Part shown: positions 1 to 8,267 of the stretch, in pieces
Numbering within the stretch: the first letter of the stretch is position 1
Layout: the number at the start of each line of letters is the position of its first letter
Assembly: GCF_000426285.1 (NCBI RefSeq)
Contig: NZ_AUFB01000008.1
Span: 212,596-276,595 of the forward strand
Length of the DNA: 64,000 nucleotides
DNA from: Rhizobium leucaenae USDA 9039
GTDB taxonomy: Bacteria; Pseudomonadota; Alphaproteobacteria; Rhizobiales; Rhizobiaceae
Direction of reading: 5' to 3'
Position numbers and translations under genes: made by a program
Notes under the pieces: model-generated
Seen by the model: the letters and a program-made list of their open reading frames with translations, nothing else
Told to the model about the DNA's origin: nothing
The model's database searches: none

Positions 1-504
<504 letters not shown>

Positions 505-562
505 AACAGGTGGGTCGCCTGTTAGATCCGGAAACGGGCGACCAGAACGTTGAGAAGGCAAG

Positions 563-1837
563 ATGACCGCAGAATCCATTCTTTGGCGTGCAAGCGCGCG
601 CGAACACAGCGACGCCCTACCGCTGGATCGCGATCAGACGGCTGATCTCGTCATCGTGGGTGGCGGCTTCACAGGACTGGCGGCGGCACTTGAGGCCGCC
701 TCGCGCGGCGCTTCGGTCTGTGTTCTCGAGGCCGAGACCGTGGGGCACGGTGGTTCCGGCCGCAATGTCGGATTGGTCAATGCCGGATTGTGGTTGCCGC
801 CTGATACCGTCATCGCCCAGATGGGGGAGGCATATGGCCGTCGCCTGATCGACATTCTGGCGGACGCGCCGCGCAGGGTCTTCAGCCTGATCGAACGCGA
901 ACAGATCGATTGCGAAGCAACGCATCATGGGACCTTGCACCTGGCGCATTCCAAATCGGGGCTCAGGGATCTGGAGGAACGCTATCGGCAGGGCAATCGC
1001 TACGGCGCTCCGCTGACGCTGCTCGATGCCGCGGAGACGAGCCGGCGCACAGGGACAACCGCCTACTACGGCTCTTTGCTCGATCCACGCGCCGGCACCA
1101 TTCAGCCGCTCTCCTATTGCCGGGGACTTGCGCGTGCCGCTCAAAAAAGGGGTGCGACGATCCACAACAAGACGCCGGTCTCTTCAATAAGCCGGCAAAA
1201 CGATCTCTGGATCGTGGAGGCCAACGGCCACACGCTGCGGGCAAAAGCGTTGCTCTTGGCGACAAATGCCTATCAGCTTGGCATCAAGGTGCCTTTCAGC
1301 CCGCAATACACTCCGGTGAGTTACTGCCAGTTCGCCACGGAACCGATGTCGGAAACAGAGCGCAGCCAGATATTACCGGGTGGTGAAGGCTGCTGGGATA
1401 CGGCGCCGGTAATGTCCTCTTTCCGCGTCGATCATGCAGGGCGAATGATCGTCGGCGGCATTGGCAACACCGAGGGACCGGGTGCGGCTGTCCACCGTGC
1501 ATGGGCCAGACGCAAGCTTCGAAAGCTTTTCCCGGCTATTTCCGAGCTCAACTTCGACTATGTTTGGCGCGGCAGGATCGCGATGACGGACGATCACGTG
1601 CCGAAAATCATTGCATTCGGGCCGAATGCCTACGCATGTTTCGGCTATTCCGGCCGGGGCATCGGACCAGGTACCGTATTTGGCACGCAGGCCGCTACGG
1701 CGCTTCTTGATGGCAATCCCGATGCGCTTCCGATCGATCCAATCGAGCATTACGCAGAGCGTTTCAGCAGCATCAAGGCCACCTGCTACGAGTTCGGTGC
1801 GACATTGATGCACCTGGTCTCTCCGGTTCCTCTATAG
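563..1837 (+). CDS. FAD-dependent oxidoreductase, DadA/PuuB-like
   Basis: A 424-residue flavoprotein of the DAO family (D-amino acid dehydrogenase, gamma-glutamylputrescine oxidase). The Rossmann motif VGGGFTG lies at about residues 32-38, followed by GHGGSGRNVG, a typical FAD-binding stretch, and the C-terminal FGYSGRGIGPGTVFG that closes over the flavin. The ATG follows a GAGAAGG ribosome site. The family oxidises the C-N bond of amino acids, sarcosine or polyamine adducts. It lies 58 bp behind the aminotransferase on the same strand and is probably co-transcribed with it. The length is normal. The substrate is inferred only as an amine or amino acid. Confidence 0.85.
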   Translation: MTAESILWRASAREHSDALPLDRDQTADLVIVGGGFTGLAAALEAASRGASVCVLEAETVGHGGSGRNVGLVNAGLWLPPDTVIAQMGEAYGRRLIDILADAPRRVFSLIEREQIDCEATHHGTLHLAHSKSGLRDLEERYRQGNRYGAPLTLLDAAETSRRTGTTAYYGSLLDPRAGTIQPLSYCRGLARAAQKRGATIHNKTPVSSISRQNDLWIVEANGHTLRAKALLLATNAYQLGIKVPFSPQYTPVSYCQFATEPMSETERSQILPGGEGCWDTAPVMSSFRVDHAGRMIVGGIGNTEGPGAAVHRAWARRKLRKLFPAISELNFDYVWRGRIAMTDDHVPKIIAFGPNAYACFGYSGRGIGPGTVFGTQAATALLDGNPDALPIDPIEHYAERFSSIKATCYEFGATLMHLVSPVPL

Positions 1838-1865
1838 TTGGACTGTGTGGCCAGCAATCGAAACA

Positions 1866-2210
1866 TCATTCAGCGTCTGCCGACGCCTGATTGCGATCGA
1901 TATGTAGGACGATCTTCTCGGGACGTTCGCCATCCTTTTGCAAGAGAATGATCACAGTGCATTTCTCCGCGCCTTGACGAAACGACAGCAGCCGACCGCT
2001 GGTCTTCGATAGGACGTGTTCCACCACTTCGGTGCAGTCGGCCAAGCGATTCATTGAAGGAGTTGGCCGCAACGCCTGTGCATGCGCCGACGTGGCCAGA
2101 ACCGAAATCATCGCCAAGGCAGCCCAAAACGAATTCACACTACCCCGGCAACTTATTGGAGATAAGCTGCGAAACGGCCTGGATAGGTCCACTCGTAACT
2201 TCGGCAGCAT
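1866..2210 (-). CDS. Small exported hypothetical protein
   Basis: I do not recognise this protein. The ATG at 2210 gives about 114 residues: a basic N-terminus, a hydrophobic stretch (FWAALAMISVLATSAHAQA) that looks like a signal peptide cleaved after AHA, then a soluble region with two Cys. A longer frame reaches 2282 but would put the signal sequence too far in. The body alternates charged and hydrophobic residues and ends in an acidic tail. It probably sits in the periplasm. It lies tail to tail with the FAD oxidoreductase and just downstream of another small leftward gene. Confidence 0.5.
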   Translation of the reverse strand: MLPKLRVDLSRPFRSLSPISCRGSVNSFWAALAMISVLATSAHAQALRPTPSMNRLADCTEVVEHVLSKTSGRLLSFRQGAEKCTVIILLQKDGERPEKIVLHIDRNQASADAE

Positions 2211-2230
2211 AATTCCTGCTTCTGTTTTGC

Positions 2231-2482
2231 TCAACACCTTGGCAAGGCGGCGACACCGGTCCGGCTGAGCGTCAACGTCCACTGGTCCGGACCTCCTTCG
2301 TCATGAACGTAAACAGATCGGCCATCGCTTTCGGCGACTTTGAGCAGCATCACCACCCAATCCGAAGGCGCTTCTCCCGGAAGCTTCTGCCGCTCGAGCC
2401 AGCGAATGAGATATCCTAAGTCGCCAAAGCCCCTTTTGGGTTCAATGCGTGGCCGATAGAGCGCCCAGAGATAAACGGTCAC
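2231..2482 (-). CDS. Small hypothetical protein
   Basis: An 83-residue reading frame with a GTG start preceded on its strand by AGAGGA at a good distance. No family is recognised. The composition (Trp-rich, with YLIRWLERQKLPGEAPSDWVV) looks like a real globular protein, not a shadow frame. It stops only 20 bp before the small exported gene on the same strand, so the two may be co-transcribed. The evidence is limited to the ribosome site, composition and context. Confidence 0.45.
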   Translation of the reverse strand: MTVYLWALYRPRIEPKRGFGDLGYLIRWLERQKLPGEAPSDWVVMLLKVAESDGRSVYVHDEGGPDQWTLTLSRTGVAALPRC

Positions 2483-2533
2483 ACAGATCCTCTTTATATC
2501 GTGCCGTTGCTGACGAGTGATTGCAAAGCGCGA

Positions 2534-2815
2534 TCAGGCTTCCTTCCGGGTTGACTTGGCGTCATCCAGATCTTGGATGTCCCCCGCAGATCCGCTCAGC
2601 AATACATCTCCGCCCTTGTTGATCAGGTTGCCATGAATCGTTCCGCAAACGATCGCGGCCGCACCTTTTTCAACAATGAGATCGCGCCCGATGCTTCCGT
2701 GAAGTTCGAACCGTCGGCCAGCAGGAACAGTTAGCGAGCCCGCAATAGACCCAAAGAATCGCACATCTCGATCCAATACGATCGACCCATCGATATTGAC
2801 ATTGAGATCGTCCAA
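2534..2815 (-). CDS. Bactofilin-like polymer-forming protein, short
   Basis: A 93-residue protein made of short beta-strand repeats with regular Gly and hydrophobic positions (IDGSIVLDRDVRFFGSIAGSL, then HGSIGRDLIVEKGAAAIVCGTIHGNLINKGGDVLLSGSAGDI). This spacing is typical of the right-handed beta-helix of bactofilins, which polymerise into cytoskeletal filaments, although this one is shorter than the usual 120-200 residues. The start is TTG with AAAGGGG upstream on its strand. It lies near two small leftward genes. The fold is a firm inference; filament formation in the cell is not shown. Confidence 0.6.
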   Translation of the reverse strand: MDDLNVNIDGSIVLDRDVRFFGSIAGSLTVPAGRRFELHGSIGRDLIVEKGAAAIVCGTIHGNLINKGGDVLLSGSAGDIQDLDDAKSTRKEA

Positions 2816-2955
2816 ACGGTGCCCCTTTCAGTCACGAAGTTTTGGGATAATGTTCGCGAGCGCTGCAGTGGTGGCACCCTGGCGCAGACGGACCTAGCCT
2901 GAGCGCTCAGAGTGGCGCGCCCGCGAACGTCCTCCCAGTGCGGACATCATGAAAA

Positions 2956-2974
2956 TATATCATGCCATGATATA
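2956..2974. promoter_or_regulatory. Perfect 19-bp palindrome, likely MarR operator
   Basis: TATATCATG-C-CATGATATA is perfectly symmetric around position 2965. It ends 17 bp before the chosen MarR start and so overlaps the likely promoter. MarR proteins bind such 16-20 bp palindromes as dimers and often repress their own gene. Confidence 0.7.
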
Positions 2975-2991
2975 AATAAAGGAAAATGTGC

Positions 2992-3462
2992 ATGCCCTCA
3001 GGAAAGCGGTCCAGTCGATCAGACGAAAACGAAGTTGAGACCAGCCGTCCCCTGGATCCGGGTATCTACGAAGGTCTTGCCGGAGTGAGGCTGGCTATGC
3101 GGCTATTTCTTTCTTTCAGCGAAGCCGCGGTAACTGAGGCAGGGGTGACATCTCAGCAATATCAGGCGCTGTTGGTGATCAAGGTCGCGCCCGGGGGCCA
3201 GATCATGGTGCGGGATCTCGCCGACCAGATGCTTCTGCAGCACCATGGCGCAGTGCAGCTCGTGGACAGGCTCGCGACAGCAGGATTTGCCGTGCGTATT
3301 CCCTCGGCAGAAGACAAGCGAAGCGTGCTCATCGGCCTCACTCCCGAAGGAGAAGAATTGGTCGAACGCCTTGCCAGAACCCATCTGAAGGGAATGTTGG
3401 CGAATGAACGCCTGCTTGTTGAATCCTTGAAGAGGCTCCGGCGTCTTTCGAGATTGAGCTGA
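2992..3462 (+). CDS. MarR-family transcriptional regulator
   Basis: A winged-helix repressor of about 156 residues. The order is typical: N-terminal dimer helices, a helix-turn-helix around GQIMVRDLADQMLLQHHGAVQLVDRLATAGF, then the wing with SAEDKRSVLIGLTPEGEEL. The D-x-R-(S)-x-x-x-x-LT pattern is the family hallmark. I prefer the ATG at 2992 to that at 2986, because AAAGGA at 2978-2983 is then 8 bp away instead of 2. A perfect palindrome just upstream implies autoregulation. The downstream SDR 58 bp away may be the regulated partner. The ligand is unknown. Confidence 0.85.
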   Translation: MPSGKRSSRSDENEVETSRPLDPGIYEGLAGVRLAMRLFLSFSEAAVTEAGVTSQQYQALLVIKVAPGGQIMVRDLADQMLLQHHGAVQLVDRLATAGFAVRIPSAEDKRSVLIGLTPEGEELVERLARTHLKGMLANERLLVESLKRLRRLSRLS

Positions 3463-3520
3463 GTCGGGCCGCGACGTCGTCATCCGCTAAGCGCATTTGA
3501 TTGTGAGGAGGAGCCGAACC

Positions 3521-4294
3521 ATGAGTTACCAGGACAAATTTCGTCTCAGCGGCGAACGCGCGGTCGTCACTGGCGGCGGCCGTGCCATCGGTCTTTGCTG
3601 CGCGCAGGCACTGGCCGAAGCCGGTGCCGCGATCGTAGTCATAGAGCGCACCGAAGCCGACGCGCAGGATGCACTTGCATTGCGGGACAAAGGCTACGAT
3701 GTCGAACTGCGGGTCGGCGATGTCACGGATGCCGAGCGCATGGAGGCGATCGCGACTGAACTCGCGAAAGGAGGCCGCCCGGCCACGATCCTGGTGAACA
3801 ATGCCGGAATCGGCCAGAGCGGCATTCCGTCGGAAGATGTCACGGATGCCGACTGGCTTCGAATGATGAACGTTAATGTCAACGGCGTGTTCTGGTGCTC
3901 GCGAGCCTTCGGTCGGCACATGATCTCGATGAAGCGGGGCTCCATCGTGAATCTCGGCTCGATGTCGGGGATCATCTGCAATCGGCCGCAGCCACAGACC
4001 CCGTATAACGTATCCAAGGCCGCAGTTCATCACCTCACGCGCTCGATGGCCGCCGAGTGGGCACAGCACGGCATCAGGGTAAACGCCGTGGCGCCGACAT
4101 ACATCGAGACCCCTATGGTTTTGGCCGTCGAGGCCAATCGCGATCGGATTCCGATCTGGCTGGGCGATACGCCGATGGGACGGATGGGAACTCCCGAAGA
4201 GGTTGCAAGCGCAGTCCTGTTCCTCGCGTCGGATGCCGCCAGCCTCATGACGGGCGCCATAGTGAATGTCGACGGCGGTTTCACCTGTTGGTAA
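3521..4294 (+). CDS. SDR-family NAD(P)-dependent oxidoreductase
   Basis: A classical short-chain dehydrogenase of 257 residues. It has the cofactor motif VTGGGRAIG (residues 16-24), the NNAG motif, and the catalytic Ser and Tyr-x-x-x-Lys, with Tyr162 in YNVSK. The end is ATG..VDGGFTCW, typical of FabG or gluconate/sorbitol dehydrogenase-like members. GAGGAGG lies before the ATG at 3521; a frame starting at 3497 adds eight unlikely residues. The enzyme reduces or oxidises a keto/hydroxyl group in the cytoplasm, and its substrate is not defined. It follows the MarR gene closely. Confidence 0.85.
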   Translation: MSYQDKFRLSGERAVVTGGGRAIGLCCAQALAEAGAAIVVIERTEADAQDALALRDKGYDVELRVGDVTDAERMEAIATELAKGGRPATILVNNAGIGQSGIPSEDVTDADWLRMMNVNVNGVFWCSRAFGRHMISMKRGSIVNLGSMSGIICNRPQPQTPYNVSKAAVHHLTRSMAAEWAQHGIRVNAVAPTYIETPMVLAVEANRDRIPIWLGDTPMGRMGTPEEVASAVLFLASDAASLMTGAIVNVDGGFTCW

Positions 4295-4309
4295 CGGGCA
4301 AAAATGCCG

Positions 4310-4333
4310 TCGCGCGCTCCCGATCTCGCGCGA
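4310..4333 (+). terminator. GC-rich hairpin after the SDR gene
   Basis: Arms TCGCGCG and CGCGCGA pair perfectly around a 10-nt loop 16 bp after the SDR stop. There is no T-run behind it, so it may only stabilise the 3' end. Confidence 0.3.
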
Positions 4334-4520
4334 GAGAACCAGCTTTGCGGAGATGTAGACGGACGCATTTGTGATCGGTCGCAGAGGGGCAGCGCGATAG
4401 AGCTGCGCAGTTCGCCAACGGGAAATGTTATGTTATCGTGGCCTTACGTCTTCCACGGATTCCTTGTCCTTCTGAAGTTTTACATGTCTTAAGCAGCAAG
4501 CCATCCGTCAAAATGTATAG

Positions 4521-4554
4521 GCCATTCGGCAAATGCAATTTTGGCCATTCGGCA
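4521..4554. repeat. Direct repeat GCCATTCGGCA x2, 23 bp apart
   Basis: Identical 11-mers lie at 4521-4531 and 4544-4554. The 23-bp period is about two helical turns, so a dimeric regulator could bind the same face. They lie about 90 bp upstream of the SnoaL-like gene, where an activator or repressor would act. Confidence 0.5.
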
Positions 4555-4640
4555 GATCCGATATGGCGGGCGACAACCCATCTCTGAGTAGTCAGCGTGA
4601 ATATCGCCGGAAAAGACAAAATCATTTGATGGAGATTAAA

Positions 4641-5093
4641 ATGAAAAAATATCTGCTTGCCGCTTCCGTAATTGCTCTTATGGCGACGCCGGCTCTTGCC
4701 GAAGAATGCGCGCCCATCACCAAACCCCAGGTGGAGCAGTTGTTTGATCGCTGGAACGCATCTCTGGCGACGCTCGATCCTCAAAAAGTAGTCGCAAACT
4801 ACGCTCCCGACGCCGTCCTGTTGCCGACCTTGTCGAATAAGCCGCGGCTGACCCAGGCGGAGCGCAAGGAATATTTCGTGGACTTCCTGAAGAAGCATCC
4901 TCAGGGCAAGATCAACAGCCGCACGATCAAAATCGGTTGCAACGACGCGCTCGATACCGGCATCTATACCTTCACATTGAAGGGCGGCGTGAAGGTCCCG
5001 GCACGCTACACCTTCACCTACGAGTTCAAGAACGGCAAGTGGCTGATCTCGTCGCACCATTCCTCGGCGATGCCGGAGAAGCATGCAGGCTAA
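4641..5093 (+). CDS. Exported SnoaL-like (SgcJ/EcaC-type) protein
   Basis: A 150-residue protein whose ATG at 4641 is preceded by GGAG. Its first 21 residues (MKKYLLAASVIALMATPALA) form a clear signal peptide. The mature part has QVEQLFDRWNASLATLDPQKV and YAPDAVLLP, the helix and strand pattern of the cone-shaped NTF2/SnoaL fold seen in SgcJ/EcaC and CaMKII-association domain proteins, and ends with FKNGKWLISSHHSS. Such proteins bind small ligands or form oligomers; few have a known reaction. It is probably periplasmic and stands alone. A longer in-frame start at 4533 is rejected because it buries the signal peptide. Confidence 0.75.
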   Translation: MKKYLLAASVIALMATPALAEECAPITKPQVEQLFDRWNASLATLDPQKVVANYAPDAVLLPTLSNKPRLTQAERKEYFVDFLKKHPQGKINSRTIKIGCNDALDTGIYTFTLKGGVKVPARYTFTYEFKNGKWLISSHHSSAMPEKHAG

Positions 5094-5117
5094 GCGGTCA
5101 GTCAGCGGGAGACGCCC

Positions 5118-5600
5118 TCAAGCGATCGATACGATCTCCAGTTCATTATCACCGACCAGGACGACGTCGCCGACAAGTTTTCCGAGGAGAGCCTGGGCGA
5201 CGGGTGAAACGTAGGAGATCGTGCCTTGTTTGGGCTCGGCTTCGTCTTCTCCGACGATGCGATAGGTCTGTACGCGCCCGTCATCGCGGCTGAAGGTCAC
5301 CGTGCTGCCGAAGGCGACGGTCTCATGCGAGGCTGGGGCTGCCACGATCTCGGCAGTGCGAACCCTCTCGACGAAATAGCGCAGGTCGCGAAGGGGGACC
5401 GCCGCCAGCCGTCGCCGCTCGTTCACGTCTTCGACCGCGCTTGCGGCTTCGTACTGTTCGCGAGCCTCGTGAAGCGCGGCATTGAGTGCCTTCCATCCCT
5501 CTTCGGTGACCAGGTTCGGATGGGGTGAGATAGCGCGGTCGGGAAGCTGCGTCTCCGCAGCCGTCTCCGCACTTTCCTCTTTTGTAAATGCGACTGCCAA
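5118..5600 (-). CDS. GreA/GreB-like transcript elongation factor
   Basis: A 160-residue protein, the usual GreA length, with an N-terminal helical hairpin (about residues 30-80) and a C-terminal FKBP-like domain containing QTYRIVGEDEAEPKQGTIS, closely like the GreA motif TYRIVGDDEAD. GreA enters the secondary channel of RNA polymerase and stimulates cleavage of backtracked RNA. The usual acidic tip GDLKENAEY is replaced by VEDVNERRRLA, so cleavage activity may be reduced or altered; it may be a paralogue that binds polymerase for another purpose. The start is TTG with CGGAG upstream. Confidence 0.75.
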   Translation of the reverse strand: MAVAFTKEESAETAAETQLPDRAISPHPNLVTEEGWKALNAALHEAREQYEAASAVEDVNERRRLAAVPLRDLRYFVERVRTAEIVAAPASHETVAFGSTVTFSRDDGRVQTYRIVGEDEAEPKQGTISYVSPVAQALLGKLVGDVVLVGDNELEIVSIA

Positions 5601-6001
5601 GGCAAACTCCGAAAAGCAAACGATGCTCTATCAAGATTATATAGTCTGATGATAGCGGAAGTTAAGATGCCGCCAGGCTTTGGAAGAGGCGTGCGCCTTG
5701 CCGCAAACGTTCTCCCCGACACGGGTATGTCGCCGCCCGCCGAGAAATCGAACCTTCGGTCACGACGAGGAATTGGCAGATCTGAAGACACTCTTCCAGA
5801 CCTAACTCATGTCTCGGCGAACGAATAGCTCCCCGCTCTGTTGGGTGACAAATTCCCCGTTACCTCAGCTTCTGGAAAAACTTTCTCCATCGGGCCGCCG
5901 ATCGCAAAATAGATAGCCTATTAAATACATGGATTATATCGCAATACTTACCTATCGCAGCATCGTGCTCAGCCAAAAACCTGCAATATGGAGAGGAACC
6001 T
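5601..6001. other. 401-bp intergenic region between divergent genes
   Basis: No gene is supported. This is the shared upstream region of the leftward GreA-like gene and the rightward monooxygenase operon. The right half is AT-rich (around 5905-5960) and should hold the operon promoter. I could not assign a regulator site with confidence. Confidence 0.6.
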
Positions 6002-7348
6002 ATGAAAAGACAGATCAAGCTCGGCGCATTTCTCCCCGGCGGCGGCCAGCATATTGCGTCCTGGCGCCATCCGGACCAACCGGTCGACGGGGCCGTCAAT
6101 CTTAAGTTCCACATCGAGCTTGCGCAGGCAGCCGAACGCGGCCTTTTTGATGCTTACTTTCTGGCAGATGGGCTTGCGATCTCCTTTGGCGGCGGCGTGG
6201 AGGGCGGCAATGCGAGGGTGGTCGGCTTCGAGCCGGTCACGTTGTTTTCAGCACTGGCGCCGTTCACCAAGCACATCGGCTTCATCGCGACGTCATCGAC
6301 GACCTATGAGGAGCCTTACTCCGTTGCGCGCAAATTCGCCTCGCTCGACTTGATCTCCGGCGGCCGGGCCGGCTGGAACGTTGTCACGACCGCCACGGAA
6401 GCTGCGGCGCGGAATTTCAATCTTGAACGACAGCAGCCTCATGCAACTCGCTACAAGCGGGCGGCCGAGCATGTCGAGGTCGTCAAGAAGCTTTGGGAAA
6501 GCTTTGACGATGACGTCTTCATTCGCGATCGCGCAAGCGGCGTCTATTTCGACGTGAACAAGGTGCACCGCACCGATCATCGCGGCGAACATTTTCGGGT
6601 CGAGGGGCCATTGAATGTCCCCCGTTCGCCTCAGGGCCATCCCGTCATCGTGCAGGCTGGCCAATCAGAGGATGGGCGCGGACTTGCCGCCGCGAGTGCG
6701 GAAGTGATCTTCACGGCGCACCAGAAGCTCGACACCGCCCAGGAATTCTATCGCGATATCAAGACGCGTGCGCGCAGCCTCGGTCGTGATCCCGCGCATG
6801 TGCTCGTCATGCCGGGCGTGTCGCCCTTCGTCGGCCGGACGGAGGCAGAGGCTCGCAAGAAATATGAGCGGCTCACGAGCCTGATTATCGAAGAGGACGG
6901 GCTCGCCCTGATCAGCGGGCTCACCGGCGGCGAGTTGGATCTCCGGGGTGCCGACCTCGACGGTCCGCTGCCTCCGGCGCCGCCGACAGAGGGCATGAAG
7001 AGCCGCCAGGAACTGATCCGGCGCATTGCGGACGAGAACAACTTCTCCATTCGCCAGCTCTATCAGTGGATCGCTTCCGCGCGTGGCCATTTCACTATCG
7101 TCGGCTCGGCGGTGCAGGTCGCGGATACCCTGCAGGAATGGTTCGAAAACGAAGGCGCTGACGGTTTCAACATCCTGCCGCCATGGCTGCCCACCGGCCT
7201 CAACGATTTCGTGGACCTCGTCATTCCCGAGCTGCAGCGCCGGGGCCTGTTCCGCACTGCGTATGAAGGCAAGACCCTTCGCGAAAATCTGGGCCTGCCT
7301 TTCCCGCAAAATCGGTGGGGCGCTGCCTACACCGAAGCCGCCGAATAA
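6002..7348 (+). CDS. FMNH2-dependent monooxygenase, NtaA/SnaA/DszA family
   Basis: A 448-residue luciferase-like TIM-barrel protein. Family features are the N-terminal GAFLPGGGQHIASWRHP, the AYFLADGLA stretch, TSSTTYEEPYSVARKFASLD, SGGRAGWNVVTT, and the C-terminal GADGFNILPPWLP. These belong to the nitrilotriacetate, dimethylsulfide and dibenzothiophene-sulfone monooxygenase group, which uses reduced flavin from a separate reductase to cleave C-N or C-S bonds. No flavin reductase is encoded nearby. It leads a four-gene operon with an SsuABC-type importer, which suggests use of an organic sulfur (or nitrogen) compound under limitation. GAGAGG precedes the ATG. Confidence 0.85.
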   Translation: MKRQIKLGAFLPGGGQHIASWRHPDQPVDGAVNLKFHIELAQAAERGLFDAYFLADGLAISFGGGVEGGNARVVGFEPVTLFSALAPFTKHIGFIATSSTTYEEPYSVARKFASLDLISGGRAGWNVVTTATEAAARNFNLERQQPHATRYKRAAEHVEVVKKLWESFDDDVFIRDRASGVYFDVNKVHRTDHRGEHFRVEGPLNVPRSPQGHPVIVQAGQSEDGRGLAAASAEVIFTAHQKLDTAQEFYRDIKTRARSLGRDPAHVLVMPGVSPFVGRTEAEARKKYERLTSLIIEEDGLALISGLTGGELDLRGADLDGPLPPAPPTEGMKSRQELIRRIADENNFSIRQLYQWIASARGHFTIVGSAVQVADTLQEWFENEGADGFNILPPWLPTGLNDFVDLVIPELQRRGLFRTAYEGKTLRENLGLPFPQNRWGAAYTEAAE

Positions 7349-7372
7349 CCGAGACAGCAAGGGGAAACGCTC

Positions 7373-8218
7373 ATGGCGCTTGACACTGAACAACAGGCTC
7401 TCCTGGGGAGCTATCGCGAAACGCATATCTGGCGGAGCAGGCTGGTACCGGAAGCAGGGGCGCTGTTGCGCGGTTTCGTATCGCGCTACGGCCTGATCAT
7501 TGTTTTTGTTGCCCTCTGGCAAATTTCACCGCGGCTTGGTTGGAGCAACCCCGCGGTCCTGCCGCCACCGGATGCAATCCTGCGAGCGCTCTTGAACGGG
7601 ATCAGCGGCGGCCCGCTGCTGGGCGATATCGCCATCAGCCTCCAGCGCGCCGGCATCGCATTTAGCGCAGCGGTCGGTGTCGGCATTCCGCTCGGGCTCT
7701 TCATGGGGCAGATCCGAATTATCGAGCGCAGCCTCGATCCGATCCTGCAACTGTTCCGGCAGACCTCCGCACTCGCGCTCTATCCGGTATTCATCTTGTT
7801 GCTCGGTCTCGGCGAGGCGTCGAAGATCTTCGTGATTTTCTGGGCAACGCTGTTTCCGACGCTTCTCGCCACCATCGGGGGCGTCAAACAGGTGGACCCG
7901 AAGCTCTTGGAAATGGCGCGTGTCTACGGTGCCAAACCGCTTACCGTGTTTCGCCGCGTCGTCCTGCCGGCTGCCCTGCCGCAGATATTCATTGGCTTGC
8001 GGCTGAGTGCCACCACTGCGCTTCTGCTGCTCATCGCCGCAGAAATGATCGGCGCCAATTCCGGCGTCGGGTTTCAGGTGATGAATGCGCAGTACAATTT
8101 CCAGATCCCGCTGATGTTCGCGGCAATTCTGCTGCTCGCACTTCTGGGATTGTCGGCCAACTTCATTCTTGCGGCATTGCAGGCCCGGCTCTGCCGTTGG
8201 GCCAACCCCAAGGACTGA
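7373..8218 (+). CDS. ABC transporter permease, SsuC/TauC type
   Basis: A 281-residue membrane protein with about six hydrophobic segments, including one near residues 40-55, and the permease EAA loop around residues 180-200 (MARVYGAKPLTVFRRVVLPAALPQIFIG). The EAA-x3-G loop contacts the ATPase. AAGGGG lies before the ATG, 24 bp after the monooxygenase. With the next two genes it forms a complete importer of the nitrate/sulfonate/taurine class. The permease is somewhat longer at its N-terminus than SsuC. The substrate is inferred from the monooxygenase as an organosulfur compound. Confidence 0.88.
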   Translation: MALDTEQQALLGSYRETHIWRSRLVPEAGALLRGFVSRYGLIIVFVALWQISPRLGWSNPAVLPPPDAILRALLNGISGGPLLGDIAISLQRAGIAFSAAVGVGIPLGLFMGQIRIIERSLDPILQLFRQTSALALYPVFILLLGLGEASKIFVIFWATLFPTLLATIGGVKQVDPKLLEMARVYGAKPLTVFRRVVLPAALPQIFIGLRLSATTALLLLIAAEMIGANSGVGFQVMNAQYNFQIPLMFAAILLLALLGLSANFILAALQARLCRWANPKD

Positions 8219-8267
8219 AGGCTGAAACGCGCCACCATTTTCATCTCATCCGATCAATGGAGTTCAC

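Larger units (their letters stand above)
4295..4640. other. 346-bp intergenic region with paired direct repeats
   Basis: No convincing gene is seen here. The region holds the GC-rich hairpin after the SDR gene and, near its right end, two copies of GCCATTCGGCA. It is the likely promoter region of the exported SnoaL-like protein. Confidence 0.6.

Noticed and set aside
5423..5791. An open frame on the minus strand upstream of the GreA-like gene
   Set aside because: Arg/Pro/Ser-rich shadow composition; no ribosome site.
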